DNA of 64,000 nt from Bacteroidales bacterium (GTDB lineage: Bacteria; Bacteroidota; Bacteroidia; Bacteroidales; UBA12077). Within the stretch, counting starts at the first letter, position 1, and each line of letters opens with the position of its first letter. Location of the stretch: the NCBI GenBank assembly GCA_028282785.1, contig JANQHE010000035.1, positions 1 through 64,000 on the forward strand, given 5' to 3'. Below the pieces are notes generated by a model. That model ran no database searches and had not been told where the DNA came from. It worked only from the letters and a program-made list of their open reading frames with translations. This document shows, in pieces, positions 29,201-35,380 of the stretch. The position numbers were made by a program, and so were the translations under genes.

Positions 29201-29874
29201 CAGGGCAAGTAACCAGTCATATATTTGAAAGTACTGGTACTTATAATGTTCAACTAACGGCAAGGAGCACGGAAGGCGCTGGTGAAGACTTTGCATATAA
29301 AAAGATATATGTTTATGATAATCCGGAAGTAAGTTTTGAAGTTTCTCCAAAGCTAGCTATGCTTGATGCATCTACTCTTGAGGCTCGTGTTAAATTCTTT
29401 AATACATCATTATGTAATGATACCTCGGGGTGCGCGTATACATGGGATTTTGGTGATGGAAATACTGCAATTTCGAAGGATGTTACGCATGGTTATACGG
29501 AACTTGGTAAGTATGATGTAACACTATTAGCAGTAACAGCAAATGGCTGTAGAGATTCTTTAACATTATATGAAGAAGTTGAAATTATTGGAGCAGGTGA
29601 AATAGCATTCCCTAATGCATTTACTCCTAATAATAGCGGTCCGGAAATGAATGAAACATTCAGGCCGCTCGCAGAAGGAGTAATTGAATATGAACTATTT
29701 GTATATAATAGATGGGGAGAATTGATTTTTACAACCAAAGATTTAAGTGTTGGTTGGGATGGAACCATTGATGGTGAAATGGCTAAACCGGATGTTTATG
29801 TGTGGAAGGCACAAGGTAAGTTTACAAATGGAAGGTCGTTCGAATTGGCCGGTGATGTTACTTTAATACGTTAA
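23251..29874 (+). CDS. Giant PKD-repeat surface protein with gliding-associated C-terminus
   Basis: The 2207-residue protein has a signal peptide, then a roughly 450-residue IgGFc-binding-type N-terminal region (TDTEFWFVKPN...GTEFIIPFQEHG...LPPIDKCTGS). About 17 PKD-type modules follow, recognised by W(D/E/N)FGDG-like cores and paired cysteines in 'GCSPL.V.f' openings. The last roughly 90 residues (FPNAFTPNNSG..., YNRWGELIF, GWDG, ending VTLIR) are the gliding-motility-associated type B sorting domain. The plan is that of SprB-like adhesins. The PorP/SprF gene follows 151 bases later, a standard pairing in which the SprF-type protein supports secretion or anchoring of the adhesin. Gliding itself is not shown. 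Confidence 0.93.
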   Translation: MKRILQYITILTIVLFYFSAFAQTDTEFWFVKPNITQEHTNETFKIVVTAREFDADVTIEMPAEGTFTPVNFTVPAYTTYTYTVTQPSAEFTLMENNTVVNEWATLPVGSRDNIGNKAILLTSTAPVNAYLTQTANNNSDIYALKGENGIGTEFIIPFQEHGYNQHPGYNERAFSSVDIISYEDGTVVEITPPTGRNVYRDGSNPSYGAAYTVTLNRGQVYTCPPAWDASVTRNNTANSGWWGIEGNQRLGGIIIKVLTGEGVAVVKKDDSVRRYTTGGWDEIADQWVPYKGIVGEDNDILGTEYVAMRGGLNDGWEFVYVAAPEDNTRIWWGNSIDTTVAPVNAVIDRGEQVGIQFDNGTFTNNFMDIISNKPLSVLHVSGTGREMGGAVLPPIDKCTGSTSVSFSRDINWPFYINIMARAGHENEFLVDGVVRNDIIDPASFVPVGLSGEWVATQLYYATGDLVDFPVGTVRTISNTGDVFHIGLINGNSSGGCRFGYFSDFNELTVAANTIQGDGSQPSSTIRACKGDTVQLYASGGSVFNWWPSDNLSSTTVSSPEAVVLDNQTYFVEVSGACDNTDTATVTIEVAEQPDAVFFMGKGEGCAPLDVQFRNLSTDVNQIYWDFNTTGIGGVVDRDTTKYHPSVITDVDTTFTHTFFNTSFEPVDSPETYHIQLKVRATKCEDTINTTLTVYPEITADFTLSDLNDTLSCNPAVVDFEATALSINEDFYKWNFGDGALSATGDTTHEYVNVQPDRDTTYTARLVVRSQWNCRDTAYMDFTVHPYLEGGFTINKDKGCSPFDVTIENLSTGADSIFLDYGDGTIDTLLSFSSITHFYQNNDGVDEVDTNIIVMRVKNDEGCEFIDRDTILVYPEFVADYTIDGNNYEGCNSRTVTFTNTTNDGTYLASRYLWEFDDGTNMDTTNNTIDKYYNNTSSGDNTYNFRLTARSIFGCTDDTTNSIDIYRAYANFTVDNNEGCSPVVVGVTNISIGDQITTWDWDYGDGHTDNVENPFPYSITNTGFENDTNKLVLEVTGTNGCSTRDSIDIIVYPEIRATYTTTLTSMASCDSLVAEFDSDLIHPALPSVVYEWDFGDGGTASVPDPDHTYRNLLSSTVINRRVDLRVETDMGCSYDTSSFIDVYPMVRADISIDQSVGCSPLTVNVSAQGYPGNDSYNWNYGDGIGTNTNQDPNAYTYPANPPGTNDVYTLRLDVEDITGTCTDFDTKTITVYDEALADFDPKNSTDCDPYEVTFDNLSQNALTYKWDFDDGGTTSTDFEPTYEFVNNLSSTRIFNVELEVTSDEGCTDEFTSSVNVLPVIEADFDIDISEGCSPLTVTISNNFVGTQCYWFWDKDDRTANAGVVATADSIVNFGTFTKTYINTVPGTSRTDSLTLIVGNGNGCYEIFKRAITVHSSIDAEFDMDPASGEGCNELTVQFTNTTVGSTTYNWDFGNGSSTATESPTHSFINPDINDKYFTVRLTAESADGCTDTEDTVITVYSKVVADFSIPLNKDCPPFTTTIDNTSVGNSANTYQWLIDNIPVVGSPTDDSDFEHTYENTVSTTRYYEVKLIATNPHGCTSEFIDTVTVFEYIEASFSMDIDEGCTPLEVDFTDLSSVPTNSTYTWDFGDGASSGLSEPNHTFYNSSRTTDLTRTINLTVESPNYCSDDTSLTVDIYHQPLAKFYIDKTSSCPPLQSTLTKLSEGEDSFEWRFGDGSTNTVDANLVYSWDNTDINNVQMYDLELWVSTVNNCKDSSNLDLTVFPKVDADYIMDNNAGCSPFENVQFTNTSTSPATQFFWSFGDGTTTNIENPSHSFTNVGISDRIYDIFLRASSEYNCWDTITKQVTVYVQPKAEFYVDPVLLTFPDNMVALDNKTNSGPFTYMWEFGDLNNSTSQEEEPGSFEYEHWGEKSIILEVTSETNTECTSTFSDTILIQPPLVNADFITDKDGGCWDGGLEVQFTAASSAYAEEYEYEWDFGDGGTSTGQVTSHIFESTGTYNVQLTARSTEGAGEDFAYKKIYVYDNPEVSFEVSPKLAMLDASTLEARVKFFNTSLCNDTSGCAYTWDFGDGNTAISKDVTHGYTELGKYDVTLLAVTANGCRDSLTLYEEVEIIGAGEIAFPNAFTPNNSGPEMNETFRPLAEGVIEYELFVYNRWGELIFTTKDLSVGWDGTIDGEMAKPDVYVWKAQGKFTNGRSFELAGDVTLIR

Positions 29875-30025
29875 AATCAACATCATAGGCTAATGCAAGT
29901 TGTTAGGTTTTTGTTTATAACTTATATCTTGTGAGATTTGGAAATATTGCTAAATTTACAATTTCGATCGATAAAATTTCGTTTTAACGTAATATTATCG
30001 GTCAAAAGAAAGAAAGCTAACAATC

Positions 30026-31006
30026 GTGAAAAGAATATATTTTATATTCCTAGTACTATTTTTTATTATCGTAAAAGCTGGTTATTCCCAAGATACACAG
30101 TTTTCACAGTTCTATGCTAGTCCTTTATTTTTAGCCCCGTCTTTTGCCGGATCAACGGACGGAGATCGTATAAATGTAAACTACCGTAATCAATGGCCTG
30201 CTATTTCCAAATCATTCCAAACTTATTCGCTTGGATATGATCACTATTTTCCACATTTAAAAAGTGGATTTGGATTATTATTGTTCAGAGAACAGGCAGG
30301 AGCTAGTGTTTTGGCAACTACTAATATAGGTATAGCTTATTCTTATAAATTCAGATTTAGAAGTGGATGGCGTATTAGCCCCGGAATAAGCTTCTTTTAT
30401 ACACAAAGAAACATTGATTTTACCTCATTGGAATTTTATGATGAACTTGATTCGGGAACACCAACCATTGAGCAGGATATATTAGGAAAAAAAGCCGATA
30501 TAGATGCTTCTTTTTCTACTTTGGTATTTAATAGGAATTTATGGTTTGGGTTTTCGTGGGATAGAATTCTAAAACCAAACAGATCATTAACAGGTGAAGT
30601 AAGACAAGATCCCTGGAAGTTTTCAATATATGGAGGTACCAGGTTTAGTATTTTTGACAAGTATAATTGGGCAAGTGGACAAAGTCTTTCCCCTTCATTC
30701 TTATTTAAGATGCAAGACAAATATACTCAGTTAGACCTGGGTGTATATTGGTATCAAGAGCCACTGGTATTGGGAATCTGGTATCGTGGAATACCAATTT
30801 TTAAGGAACTTGCAAGTAATGATGCATTAGTATTTTTATTGGGTTTTAAAGTAGATCAATTTAGTATAGGATACAGCTATGATCTTACTATCTCAAAACT
30901 GGTTGGATTTACTGGAGGTGCGCACGAGATATCAGTTACATATCTGTTTAACCAAGGTGTTACAAAAAGAGAAAAAAGAAAAATTATTCCTTGCCCAACC
31001 TTTTAA
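30026..31006 (+). CDS. PorP/SprF family type IX secretion outer-membrane protein
   Basis: The 326-residue protein has a signal peptide (cleavage near YSQD, residue 21) and the family opening QDTQFSQFYASPLFLAPSFAGS. The remainder is predicted beta-barrel, with the internal NYRNQWPAI motif and a C-terminal HEISVTYLF strand. PorP/SprF proteins sit in the outer membrane and are needed for secretion or surface fixation of the large type B-tailed protein encoded next to them. Context therefore points to service for the PKD adhesin upstream. I chose the ATG-like start at 30026 (GTG in the DNA) because it gives a complete signal peptide. Confidence 0.93.
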   Translation: MKRIYFIFLVLFFIIVKAGYSQDTQFSQFYASPLFLAPSFAGSTDGDRINVNYRNQWPAISKSFQTYSLGYDHYFPHLKSGFGLLLFREQAGASVLATTNIGIAYSYKFRFRSGWRISPGISFFYTQRNIDFTSLEFYDELDSGTPTIEQDILGKKADIDASFSTLVFNRNLWFGFSWDRILKPNRSLTGEVRQDPWKFSIYGGTRFSIFDKYNWASGQSLSPSFLFKMQDKYTQLDLGVYWYQEPLVLGIWYRGIPIFKELASNDALVFLLGFKVDQFSIGYSYDLTISKLVGFTGGAHEISVTYLFNQGVTKREKRKIIPCPTF

Positions 31007-31105
31007 GATGAGTTACTTTAGATTTTGTTTTCTTGCATAATATCAAATCGTTAGCATCAAATCATAAAAAAAAATAAAATTCTTTTAAGATGTGTGATAT
31101 TCGTT

Positions 31106-31113
31106 TATATTTG
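31106..31113 (+). promoter_or_regulatory. Putative -7 promoter box for the OmpH-like gene
   Basis: TATATTTG matches the Bacteroidota -7 consensus TAnnTTTG and lies 42 bases before the start codon. I see no convincing -33 box. Confidence 0.4.
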
Positions 31114-31154
31114 CTTTTTTAAAATAAGATGAATAAAAATTAAATTTTGAAACT

Positions 31155-31760
31155 ATGAAGAAAGTATCTCTTGTGTTAAATGTTGTTTTAATTTTAGCTG
31201 TGGTAGGGATTTATTATTTACATTTTTCAGGAAATAAAACGACTAAAAAGGAAGTTAGCAAGGATGAAGCAGAACAAATTATTGACAGAGATTATGCAAT
31301 TGCATATGTTAATATTGATACATTAGTAAGTAATTATAATTTATTTGTTGATAAAAGTGATGAGCTAACTCAGAAAAGAAATGAATCTGAAGCTGAATTG
31401 CAAATTCAATCAAAAAATTTTGAAAATGAAGTTCTAGATTTTCAGGACAAAGTTAACAAGGGATTAATTACTCGTACAAAAGCTCAAATGTTACAGCAAG
31501 AACTAGCGCAAAAAGAGCAACAATTGTATGCTATGAGGGATAATATGGCAATGCAATTAGCAGAAGAGGAGCAAGTTATGTACCGTCAGGTATTAAATGA
31601 AGTAATGGAATACCTGGAAGAGTATAATGAAAAATACAACTATCGATTTATTTTCAGTAATTCATTTGGTGGACAATTACTTTATACTGATAAAAGTTTA
31701 AATATCACAATGGATGTACTTGATGGATTAAATGAAAAGTACGATAAGTCTAAGGAATAA
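31155..31760 (+). CDS. OmpH/Skp-like periplasmic chaperone family protein
   Basis: The 201-residue protein has one N-terminal hydrophobic segment (about residues 5-23). A Skp-like core follows: AYVNIDTLVSNYNLF, then a long charged coiled coil rich in Gln/Glu (about 70-150), and a C-terminal YNYRFIFSNSFGGQLLYTDKSLNIT strand segment. Skp family proteins hold outer-membrane proteins in the periplasm on their way to assembly. The hydrophobic segment could be an uncleaved anchor rather than a signal peptide. A glycosyltransferase gene starts 5 bases after its stop codon, so the two are cotranscribed. Confidence 0.88.
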   Translation: MKKVSLVLNVVLILAVVGIYYLHFSGNKTTKKEVSKDEAEQIIDRDYAIAYVNIDTLVSNYNLFVDKSDELTQKRNESEAELQIQSKNFENEVLDFQDKVNKGLITRTKAQMLQQELAQKEQQLYAMRDNMAMQLAEEEQVMYRQVLNEVMEYLEEYNEKYNYRFIFSNSFGGQLLYTDKSLNITMDVLDGLNEKYDKSKE

Positions 31761-31765
31761 AAAAA

Positions 31766-33031
31766 ATGGCTTTTGCAGATGCCTATTTGGAAAAACAAAG
31801 GAATTTTCAAATAAAAATTCAAGCAAAACCATGTGCCAATCTAAAATATATTATTGTAATTCCATGTTTCAATGAGTTTAATCTAATTGAAACTTTAAAG
31901 TCTTTAAGGAATTGCGATAAAGTCAAACCTTCAATTGAGGTTATAGTAATTATTAATTCTCCTAAAGGTTGCAATAAAGAGATATTAGATCAAAATAACA
32001 AAACATTAAATGAAGCGAAGAATTGGATTCATGAAACTGAAGATTCTTCGTTTCGTTTTTTTATTCTTCACGAGAAGGATTTACCAAAGAAATTTGCTGG
32101 TGCTGGATTAGCCCGAAAAATTGGAATGGACCAGGCAGTCGCAAGGTTTAATCAATTGAATAGAAATGATGGTATCATAGTATCAATGGATGCAGATTCA
32201 AAAGTTCAATCAAATTACTTTATCGAACTCGAAAAACATTTTACCAGGTATCCAAAAACAAATGTGGTTACAACTTATTTTGAGCATCCGGTCGAAGGGA
32301 ATGAATTTGATGAAAATATCTATAATGCAGCTACGATTTATGAGTTATATATGCGTTACTATAAACTTTCTATGGATTATACAGGTTTCCCGTATTCATA
32401 TTATACAGTTGGTTCGTGTTTTGCAGTGAGATCTAATTCATATGTAAAACAAGGTGGAATGAACCGAAAGCAGGCAGGAGAGGATTTTTATTTCTTACAT
32501 AAGATTTTTCCTCTTGGAAACTCATATGAAATAAACACGACATGTGTAATGCCTTCTTCTCGAATATCGGACCGTGTTCCTTTTGGCACCGGTCCTATGA
32601 TACGATCAATTATTGATTCAAATAACAAGGAGTTTCTAACTTATAATTTTAGCGCATTTTTAGAATTGAAAATATTTTTTTCCGGAATTAGAGAACTTTT
32701 TAAAATAGAAAAATCAGATTTAGAAAAGACGATAAAGGAATTACCAAATTGTATTTCGAAGTTTCTTATTGATAATGAAATAAGTGAGGCTTTGAAGGAA
32801 ATAAATGAAAATAGTTCAAATATCAAAACGTTTACCAAACGTTTTTACAATTGGTTTGATGCTTTTAAAATTCTTAAATATCTAAATTTTGCTCATGAGA
32901 CCAGCTATACAAAAAAACCGTTACTTGGTGAAGCAGAAAAACTATTAATGAATATAGCAAGTATTAAACCCGCGCAGAAAAACTTTAAAGAATATCTAGA
33001 AGTTTATAGAAGCCTGGAAAGAAAGTTTTAA
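31766..33031 (+). CDS. Family 2-like glycosyltransferase
   Basis: The 421-residue protein has a GT-A fold N-terminus (YIIVIPCFNEFNLIETLKSL) and the DXD-like motif in VSMDADSKVQSNYF around residues 138-151. A QAGEDFYFLHKIF segment matches the GED acceptor motif of family 2 enzymes. No membrane helix is evident, so the enzyme is probably cytoplasmic. Donor and acceptor are unknown. It is cotranscribed with the OmpH-like gene. Its last four bases overlap the 3' end of the convergent DivIC-like gene. Confidence 0.85.
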   Translation: MAFADAYLEKQRNFQIKIQAKPCANLKYIIVIPCFNEFNLIETLKSLRNCDKVKPSIEVIVIINSPKGCNKEILDQNNKTLNEAKNWIHETEDSSFRFFILHEKDLPKKFAGAGLARKIGMDQAVARFNQLNRNDGIIVSMDADSKVQSNYFIELEKHFTRYPKTNVVTTYFEHPVEGNEFDENIYNAATIYELYMRYYKLSMDYTGFPYSYYTVGSCFAVRSNSYVKQGGMNRKQAGEDFYFLHKIFPLGNSYEINTTCVMPSSRISDRVPFGTGPMIRSIIDSNNKEFLTYNFSAFLELKIFFSGIRELFKIEKSDLEKTIKELPNCISKFLIDNEISEALKEINENSSNIKTFTKRFYNWFDAFKILKYLNFAHETSYTKKPLLGEAEKLLMNIASIKPAQKNFKEYLEVYRSLERKF

Positions 33032-33339
33032 TCTTCTTCAACAATAACAAAAATATCTTCGTCATCTTTTTTCATTAAATATTGCTCTCTGGCAAATTTC
33101 TCAAGATTCTTGCTGTTGGTTTTGAGTTGCTTTAATCGCTTGGAATCTTTGTCGATTCGTTCTATGTAATACTTTTTGTCTTTTTCCAGTTGTTTAAGAT
33201 GACGCAATTCTTTTGCCCTGTCAATTAGATTATTTCGATCAAAAAATAAAAGCCAGGTTATAAAAATTATAAAAGACAGAATAAATTTGTTCTTAACAAA
33301 TGGCAAGATCTTTTTCCATATTTTTAAAGCTGAACTCAT
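33028..33339 (-). CDS. Septum formation initiator (DivIC/FtsB family)
   Basis: The 103-residue protein has a short cytoplasmic N-terminus, one membrane helix (about residues 16-33), then a coiled coil (about 38-75) and the family segment NLEKFAREQYLMKKDDEDIFVI, typical of DivIC/FtsB proteins. These form a trimeric complex with FtsL and FtsQ/DivIB at the division septum. It is encoded convergently to the glycosyltransferase, overlapping it by four bases. Confidence 0.88.
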   Translation of the reverse strand: MSSALKIWKKILPFVKNKFILSFIIFITWLLFFDRNNLIDRAKELRHLKQLEKDKKYYIERIDKDSKRLKQLKTNSKNLEKFAREQYLMKKDDEDIFVIVEED

Positions 33340-33488
33340 ATTGCAATATTAAAAGTAATTATATGCCTGACAAAACATTCAAGTTGGAAAGTATTAACAA
33401 TAAATAGTTAAAAGATAAAAGGCAAAAGACAAAAGATTAAACATTGTGAATAACTAATAACTTAATAATTTTAATTATTTATTAAAGA

Positions 33489-33692
33489 TTATCCTCCACT
33501 TACTAAATGGAGAACAGTAACATTGTCACCATCATTAATTTCAAAAGTATCGTAGGAATCCTTTTTAACAAGAGTACCATTGACTTTTATAACCAACATT
33601 TTAAATGTGTATTTTTTCATAGCTAGCAGTTCAGAAATTGTAACTTGCTTTTGCTCTAAGGATTCCAGCCTGTTATTTAGAGTTATTTTCAT
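33489..33692 (-). CDS. thiS: ThiS/MoaD-like sulfur carrier protein
   Basis: This 67-residue ubiquitin-fold protein ends in GlyGly (HLVSGG), as needed for adenylation and thiocarboxylate formation. It starts inside the stop codon of the ThiF-like gene (TAATG overlap), so the E1 enzyme and carrier are translationally coupled. ThiS carries sulfur for thiamin thiazole, and MoaD for the dithiolene of molybdopterin. No thiamin genes (thiG, thiH) or moaE are near, but two aldehyde:ferredoxin oxidoreductase genes are. I infer that it serves pyranopterin or tungsten-cofactor maturation. A second copy lies at 38261. Confidence 0.85.
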   Translation of the reverse strand: MKITLNNRLESLEQKQVTISELLAMKKYTFKMLVIKVNGTLVKKDSYDTFEINDGDNVTVLHLVSGG

Positions 33693-34276
33693 TACTTATT
33701 ACTTAACAAAATTTCTAGAACTGTATTTGCTTGCATGTTAGCTACTATTCCAACTCTAGGTGCCAATGGTGGATTATCATCTGCAATTTCCGATTCTTCG
33801 TCTCCGCAAATATATAAATTCTCCGATTGCCTGAATTTTATCAAATTGTTTTTGCCATAGCCAGCCATACCTAAACCTAATACAATTTTTTTCTCTGGTA
33901 ATTCAGAAAGAAATGTTTCGATCAACATTTTTTTCATTTCAGCCAGGTCAAAAGCCTCAACAATTACATCACAATCTTTATAAATTTCAACAATATTATT
34001 TTCATTTAGTTTAGTATCATTGGTAATAATTTTAACTTCAGGATTTATTCCAGCGATATTTTCCTTTAGCGCATGAACCTTCTTTTGTCCTAACTGATCT
34101 CTAAAAAAATATTGGCGGTTTAGGTTGGACTCGTTCACAATATCAAAATCTGAAATGACTAGTTTACCTATTCCAACTCTGGCAAGTGCTACAGCACAAT
34201 TTGAACCTAATCCACCGGCTCCTGCTATGCCAACTGTACATTTTTTTAATTTTGATTTTATTTCTTCAAATATCAT
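33692..34276 (-). CDS. thiF: ThiF-family E1-like adenylyltransferase (short form)
   Basis: The 194-residue protein has the ATP-binding GIAGAGGLGSNCAVALARVG (residues about 16-35), the DFD...NLNRQYFF segment and the C-terminal LAPRVGIVANMQAN motif. This matches the short ThiF family 2 form, which lacks the paired CXXC zinc motifs of MoeB and ThiF. The family activates the C-terminal glycine of ThiS or MoaD using ATP. The carrier gene overlaps its stop codon. A closely similar copy lies at 37581. Its place beside AOR genes suggests sulfur transfer for the tungsten-pyranopterin cofactor; thiamin synthesis is the alternative. Confidence 0.87.
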   Translation of the reverse strand: MIFEEIKSKLKKCTVGIAGAGGLGSNCAVALARVGIGKLVISDFDIVNESNLNRQYFFRDQLGQKKVHALKENIAGINPEVKIITNDTKLNENNIVEIYKDCDVIVEAFDLAEMKKMLIETFLSELPEKKIVLGLGMAGYGKNNLIKFRQSENLYICGDEESEIADDNPPLAPRVGIVANMQANTVLEILLSNK

Positions 34277-34438
34277 CGTTAAATCATTCGTACGTGTTCT
34301 TTGTGAGTTTCTATTTTACCACAAAGATCACAAGGGGTTACACAAAGTTTGGAATATCGAATATCGAATAAGGAATTATGATTTTCGAAGCTTAGAAAAT
34401 ACTTCTTTATTCGCTATTCGTTGTTCATTATTCAAAAT
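34277..34438. repeat. Low-complexity gap with dispersed-repeat-like sequence
   Basis: This gap has 'ACCACAAAGATCACAAGG...ACACAAAG' and 'TCGAATATCGAATAAGGAAT' near 34318-34376 and a partly inverted partner, 'TTCGCTATTCGTTGTTCATTATTCAAAATTC', downstream. Such strings recur in Bacteroidota intergenic regions. I see no gene in it. Confidence 0.3.
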
Positions 34439-35146
34439 TCAAATTCTACTCGGTCTTAAATAAACCTTGTTTATGAATGGTAAAAATTGTTTTGTTCCAC
34501 CTCCTTGTTGGATAATTCTTAACGTATTAACATCATTAGGTTCAAAGATAACACCAAATAATAATTTTATGTTTCGGTACTGAAACATTTCCTTATCTAA
34601 AATTGTCGATGGACCAAGTGTATAAATATCGCAACCGTCCTTTGTTGTATTAATTAGCTCCAAAAAAGTGTTGTTGAATACTGTTGTAGAAGATAGTATT
34701 ACAGCATCAGCTTTTGAAACTATATTAAGTTGTTCAGACATAGTGGTGAGTTTTTCATCCTCAAACGCTTTGTCAAAAATGATAAGATCGATGTTTTCGT
34801 TTTCAAATTTCTCAACTAAGGATCGAAAAAAACCTATCATTACTATCTTTTTATATTTTGTAAAATCAATTTTATCAAAAATATCAATTGTAGAATCATA
34901 TTGATTTTGATAGTTAAATATTGCGTTGTAATATGCGTTTAAAACTATACGATGTTGTATGTTAATTAAATCTGGAAATCTTAAATCTTTAACATCAATA
35001 TTAACATAATTATCCAGAGTTGCACAAACACCCAATTTGCCATCTTTTAAAATAACGGCTACATATTTTTCGCCACAAACTATATGATTTATCTTTTGCA
35101 AATCGATTCCATATTTCTCGAAATAGTATTCTAATGGTTCTAACAT
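34439..35146 (-). CDS. DUF364 (putative heavy-metal chelation domain) protein
   Basis: The 235-residue protein has a short N-terminal domain resembling DUF4213. A Rossmann-like half follows, with KIVMIGFF near residue 95 and ADAVILSSTTVFNNT near 147-161. The strongly diagnostic segment is TLGPSTILDKEMF...GVIFEP, with QQGGGTKQF near the end. These features match the DUF364 and DUF4213 families, described as putative heavy-metal chelation domains. It diverges from the first AOR gene (234-base gap) and precedes the ThiF/ThiS pair on its own strand. I infer a role in handling molybdate/tungstate or the metal-loaded cofactor for the AORs. Confidence 0.82.
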   Translation of the reverse strand: MLEPLEYYFEKYGIDLQKINHIVCGEKYVAVILKDGKLGVCATLDNYVNIDVKDLRFPDLINIQHRIVLNAYYNAIFNYQNQYDSTIDIFDKIDFTKYKKIVMIGFFRSLVEKFENENIDLIIFDKAFEDEKLTTMSEQLNIVSKADAVILSSTTVFNNTFLELINTTKDGCDIYTLGPSTILDKEMFQYRNIKLLFGVIFEPNDVNTLRIIQQGGGTKQFLPFINKVYLRPSRI

Positions 35147-35267
35147 GTTTTATATCATTATTTAATGTTTTAGCAACAAATTTAAGATATTTTCTTACGA
35201 TAAACTTTAATAAAAAGATTGATAAACCGCTCATATTCATATATGTAATTGTAACGTTTTATTTATT

Positions 35268-35349
35268 AGCGATATGCACTATATAACATATTGATTTAAG
35301 TCATTTTATACTTTTAGTACACACTATATTTTTATAGTTTTGAAATGCT
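35268..35349 (+). promoter_or_regulatory. Upstream regulatory block of AOR1 (duplicated before AOR2)
   Basis: Beginning AGCGATATGC, this block is identical at 71 of 80 aligned bases to 38699-38778 upstream of AOR2. It is AT-rich and contains TAGTTTTG at 35335-35342, which fits the -7 consensus TAnnTTTG. The conserved 5' part (AGCGATATGCAYTATRTAACATATTG) may be a regulator site. It ends about 30 bases before the AOR1 start codon. Confidence 0.6.
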
Positions 35350-35380
35350 AAGCACGAAATAAACTTTAAGAAAAATAAAC

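Noticed and set aside
24117-29768. Several open frames of 60-90 codons antisense to or out of frame with the PKD-repeat gene
   Set aside because: They lie within a long repetitive AT-rich gene, have no recognisable domain or initiation context, and their sequences are explained by the coding strand repeats.
23251-29874. Possible CRISPR-like repetition
   Set aside because: The repeats are protein-level PKD modules of about 80-100 codons with diverged DNA, not short identical direct repeats with unique spacers.
34439-35146. Reading the DUF364 gene as a molybdate transporter component
   Set aside because: There is no signal peptide or oxyanion-binding-protein pattern; the Rossmann-like half and GPST motif point to DUF364.
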